NCBI GenBank assembly: GCA_023133185.1
Contig: JAGLWX010000176.1
Coordinates: 1-13,269 of the forward strand
Origin: Fidelibacterota bacterium
GTDB taxonomy: Bacteria; Fidelibacterota; UBA2242
DNA: 13,269 nt
Direction: 5' to 3'
A program made the position numbers and the translations under genes. Positions 12,881 through 13,269 of the stretch are shown piece after piece. Under the pieces are notes generated by a model, which saw nothing but the letters and a program-made list of their open reading frames with translations, was not told the origin of the DNA and did no database searches. How positions within the stretch are numbered: the first letter of the stretch is position 1; every line of letters starts with the position of its first letter.

Positions 12881-13251
12881 TTCGAGTCCTCCCCGTCGAA
12901 GATGGGTGTTGGTTCTTCATGAATAATCAATTTAATTTTCCTTTCGGATATTACATCATGCTTGATAAAGAGCGTTGTGCCGATCTGCTTTCCATGAATG
13001 TAAATCCTGTGTTCTTCGGTGTCATTATATGCGTTGACACTCTGTATCGTATATTCTAATCCAAATTTCCGCTTTAATAATTCCTCAAATTCAGGGATAT
13101 TAAGTTGATTTATATCAGGTAAGTCTCTTAGGTCTTTAGGTTTATCCTTATTAATAGATATCATATCCAGATGCTTTTTAATCCATTTCTCTAAGTGGAT
13201 TGCCCGCTTCGCTCTCACGCCCTTAATTAACTTACGCATCGTTGTGTTCAT
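12877..13251 (-). CDS. Hypothetical protein, 124 aa
   Basis: Not recognised. A very basic N-terminal 40 residues (MRKLIKGVRAKRAIHLEKWIKKH) could contact nucleic acid. A linker with KPKDLRDLPDINQLNIPEF follows, then a C-terminal half of alternating strands (EYTIQSVNAYN, HRIYIHGKQIG, TTLFIKHDV, RKIKLIIHEE) that suggests a small beta domain. The end is acidic (FDGEDSK). No cysteines. GGGAGG lies 6 bases before the ATG at 13251, and the remaining 18 bases of the window before it hold only this site. The stop overlaps the next start as ATGA. Confidence 0.82.
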   Translation of the reverse strand: MNTTMRKLIKGVRAKRAIHLEKWIKKHLDMISINKDKPKDLRDLPDINQLNIPEFEELLKRKFGLEYTIQSVNAYNDTEEHRIYIHGKQIGTTLFIKHDVISERKIKLIIHEEPTPIFDGEDSK

Positions 13252-13269
13252 CGGTTTCCTCCCTTAAGG

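Noticed and set aside
1..13269. CRISPR array, tRNA or rRNA genes
   Set aside because: No spaced long direct repeats, tRNA cloverleaf or rRNA-like sequence was seen; coding density leaves no gap above about 110 bases.

Overview
The window looks like the early/replication region of a tailed-phage genome or prophage from a bacterial host. All 29 genes I accept lie on the minus strand, packed end to start with ATGA, TAATG or TAAATG junctions and good GGAGG-type ribosome binding sites. Most products are short proteins without a recognisable function. The recognisable ones are phage-type: a DnaG primase, a DnaQ-like exonuclease, an orphan DNA methyltransferase, two HNH proteins, an excisionase/MerR-type HTH protein and the widespread 'PW...A.LI..AP.L' phage protein. 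The DNA is AT-rich by eye. No structural, lysis, integrase, tRNA or rRNA gene is visible, and the host cannot be named from the sequence.

Layout in transcription order (right to left). 13251-12309: three coupled small proteins of unknown function. 12279-12251: a near-consensus sigma70 promoter directly in front of a free-standing HNH gene (12244-11882). 11881-11775: the largest intergenic gap, holding a second promoter with an extended -10, overlapped by short repeats spaced one helical turn apart. 11774-9163: small early-type genes, including an Xis/MerR-like HTH protein, a protein resembling the topoisomerase VI A/Toprim family with degraded catalytic motifs, a six-cysteine zinc protein and a two-helix membrane protein. 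9134-6934: a DEDDh exonuclease, an unknown protein, a 59-residue protein, two membrane proteins (one with a zinc-binding tail) and a cysteine-rich protein. 6933-5575: a 452-residue protein with five tandem cysteine-rich repeats in front of an HNH domain. 5568-4102: DnaG primase with a shortened C-terminus. 4109-4071: a third candidate promoter overlapped by a 12-bp perfect palindrome. 4053-1459: zinc-ribbon protein, DNA methyltransferase, LexA-type winged-helix protein without the LexA protease, DUF3037-like protein and a cysteine-cluster protein, the last four joined by ATGA overlaps. 1480-1: unknown small proteins, the last running off the window.

Together the genes suggest DNA replication and processing (primase, exonuclease, Toprim-like protein), DNA modification (methyltransferase without a visible restriction partner), transcription control (two small HTH proteins and three promoter regions) and mobile-type HNH endonucleases, among many small zinc-binding proteins. 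The strongest candidates for something new are the five-repeat HNH protein, the degenerate Toprim protein and the helically phased promoter region at 11800-11865. Six starts were moved to internal ATGs on ribosome-binding-site or coupling evidence (7437, 8569, 9417, 10171, 12635), and one gene under 60 codons was added (8035-8214).
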